From NCBI GenBank assembly GCA_016781115.1, contig JADDQX010000008.1, positions 16,190 through 31,085 of the forward strand: a stretch of DNA of 14,896 nt, read 5' to 3'. Shown piece by piece: positions 14,005 through 14,896 of the stretch. Within the stretch, counting starts at the first letter, position 1; every line of letters begins with the position of its first letter. The position numbers and the translations under genes were made by a program. The notes under the pieces were generated by a model. It saw only the letters and a list, made by a program, of their open reading frames with translations, ran no database searches and had not been told where the DNA came from. Source of the DNA: Actinomycetota bacterium (GTDB lineage Bacteria; Actinomycetota; CADDZG01; WHSQ01).

Positions 14005-14896
14005 TTACGCCTCTATCTCCTGTGGGGGCCGCATGGTGCCGAAGGCGCACTGCATCACGGCGCCGATCTCGTCGCTCGGGAAGGCAGCCGCGAAGACGTT
14101 CTCATCGCCTCTCTCCCGGTAGCCCTCCGGGAGCTCGGGCTCGGCGTAGTTCTCGCTCATCCGGTACGAGTTCAGGAAGTCCGCGACCTCCGCCGCCGTC
14201 ACGCCCATCGCGTCGGCGACCTGGTTGTTCAGGAAGGGGCCCGCCGCGCTGGTCTTGCGCACCAGCGACTCTCCGTCGGGGACGCCGAAGTGCGCGTTCG
14301 CGTCTTCTTCGAGCTGACCCTGCAGCACGGGCCATGCGCCCGACCGCGTGGGCGGAGGTGTGTTGCCGTGGTCGGAGGTGAGCACGATCACGTAGTCCTT
14401 CACCTTCTGGTCGAGGAAGCTCACGAGGCGACCGAGCGCAGCGTCTTGGGCTTCCAGTGTGTCTCCCATCTCCGGCGAGTCCATGTTGTGCTGGTGGGCG
14501 ACGATGTCGGTCGGCTTGTAGTTCGTGAAGAAGAGATCCGGCGTCTCGTCCTCCCCATACCCCTCGCGATCGAGCATCGCGATGATCGCGTCGGTCTGCC
14601 ACTCGACCCAGGCGGGGTTGTCGTGTTGCTCTAGGACGTCGTGGCCTCGCCACCGGCCGTCGGCCACGCCGTCGGCGCGATCCAGCTCTGCCGCATGCTC
14701 GTCCAGTCCGGGGAACTCCTTCAGGTAGTCGGGCCGGACGTAGAAGGCGCGTTTGCCCGTGAGCTGGTTGTGCTTGCCGATGAGAGCTAGCTGGTCCTTG
14801 TCGGCGCCCGGCAGTGCAGAGCCCTGACCGAGCATCCCCATCTGCCACGACTTCCATGCGAGCATGCCGACGATCGGGCGGTTCCCGAGCAGCCGG
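14005..14896 (-). CDS. Type I phosphodiesterase / alkaline phosphatase-family protein (N-terminal part cut by window edge)
   Basis: The last 296 residues of a metal-dependent phosphoesterase; the frame stays open through the right edge, so the start is outside and an internal ATG at 14865 is not a likely start. Visible metal-site motifs are NYKPTDIVAHQHNMDS (Asp and His in DIVAH, residues 130-134 counted from the edge) and VLTSDHGNTPPP (Asp-His at 175-176), the hallmark of the nucleotide pyrophosphatase/phosphodiesterase (PF01663-like) fold. The catalytic Thr/Ser region is missing because of the cut. The substrate could be a nucleotide, phospholipid head group or phosphonate; the sequence does not decide. 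It ends 30 bases before the patatin ATG, and together with the patatin and acyl-CoA synthetase it suggests a phospholipid-turnover set. Confidence 0.88.
   Translation of the reverse strand, partial: RLLGNRPIVGMLAWKSWQMGMLGQGSALPGADKDQLALIGKHNQLTGKRAFYVRPDYLKEFPGLDEHAAELDRADGVADGRWRGHDVLEQHDNPAWVEWQTDAIIAMLDREGYGEDETPDLFFTNYKPTDIVAHQHNMDSPEMGDTLEAQDAALGRLVSFLDQKVKDYVIVLTSDHGNTPPPTRSGAWPVLQGQLEEDANAHFGVPDGESLVRKTSAAGPFLNNQVADAMGVTAAEVADFLNSYRMSENYAEPELPEGYRERGDENVFAAAFPSDEIGAVMQCAFGTMRPPQEIEA

Noticed and set aside
1..14896. Defence system, prophage, transposon or CRISPR content
   Set aside because: No integrase, transposase, nuclease, toxin-antitoxin pair or spacer-repeat array was found on either strand; the genes read as core metabolism, nitrogen control, lipid and surface functions.

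Overview
The window is GC-rich and tightly packed. It holds 13 protein-coding genes, all on the minus strand, so transcription runs from the right edge to the left edge. The gene at each edge is cut by the window. I see no tRNA, rRNA, CRISPR array, insertion sequence or phage gene. The gene order amt-glnK-glnD, an LPXTG surface protein beside a class E-like sortase, a PknB-type kinase, many GTG starts and the base composition point to an actinomycete-type high-GC Gram-positive (phylum Actinomycetota), possibly an uncultured lineage. This is inferred from gene content, not from a marker gene.

In order of transcription (right to left): (1) A lipid/phosphoester group at 14896-11300: a cut type I phosphodiesterase/alkaline phosphatase-family enzyme, a patatin-like phospholipase, and an acyl-CoA synthetase whose start shares one base with the patatin stop. 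(2) A cell-surface group at 11121-8192: a secreted protein with a C-terminal LPQTG sorting signal, its probable sortase, and a membrane-anchored fibronectin type III protein overlapping the sortase gene by 4 bases. (3) A carbon group at 8143-5209: an alpha/beta hydrolase, glucose-6-phosphate dehydrogenase (zwf) and 6-phosphogluconolactonase (pgl). Successive genes overlap by 4 bases, and no opcA lies between zwf and pgl. Groups 2 and 3 may form one long transcript, since the largest gap between them is 48 bases. (4) A 301-base intergenic region at 4908-5208, the most interesting non-coding part of the window. (5) The nitrogen operon amt-glnK-glnD at 4907-804. (6) A Ser/Thr protein kinase starting at 708 and running off the left edge.

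The clearest non-obvious signal is upstream of amt. Five GAAAC/TTTAC boxes sit at 11,11,11,10-base spacing, matching the layout of the actinobacterial GlnR operator (gTnAC-n6-GaAAC). Further upstream is a separate three-copy tandem repeat of 22-25 bases. Together they suggest that ammonium uptake (Amt), its PII gate (GlnK) and the PII-modifying enzyme (GlnD) are induced as one nitrogen-limitation unit. Other points of note are an alpha/beta hydrolase that appears to lack its catalytic histidine, and an LPXTG-type substrate paired with a sortase of the class that usually prefers LAXTG.
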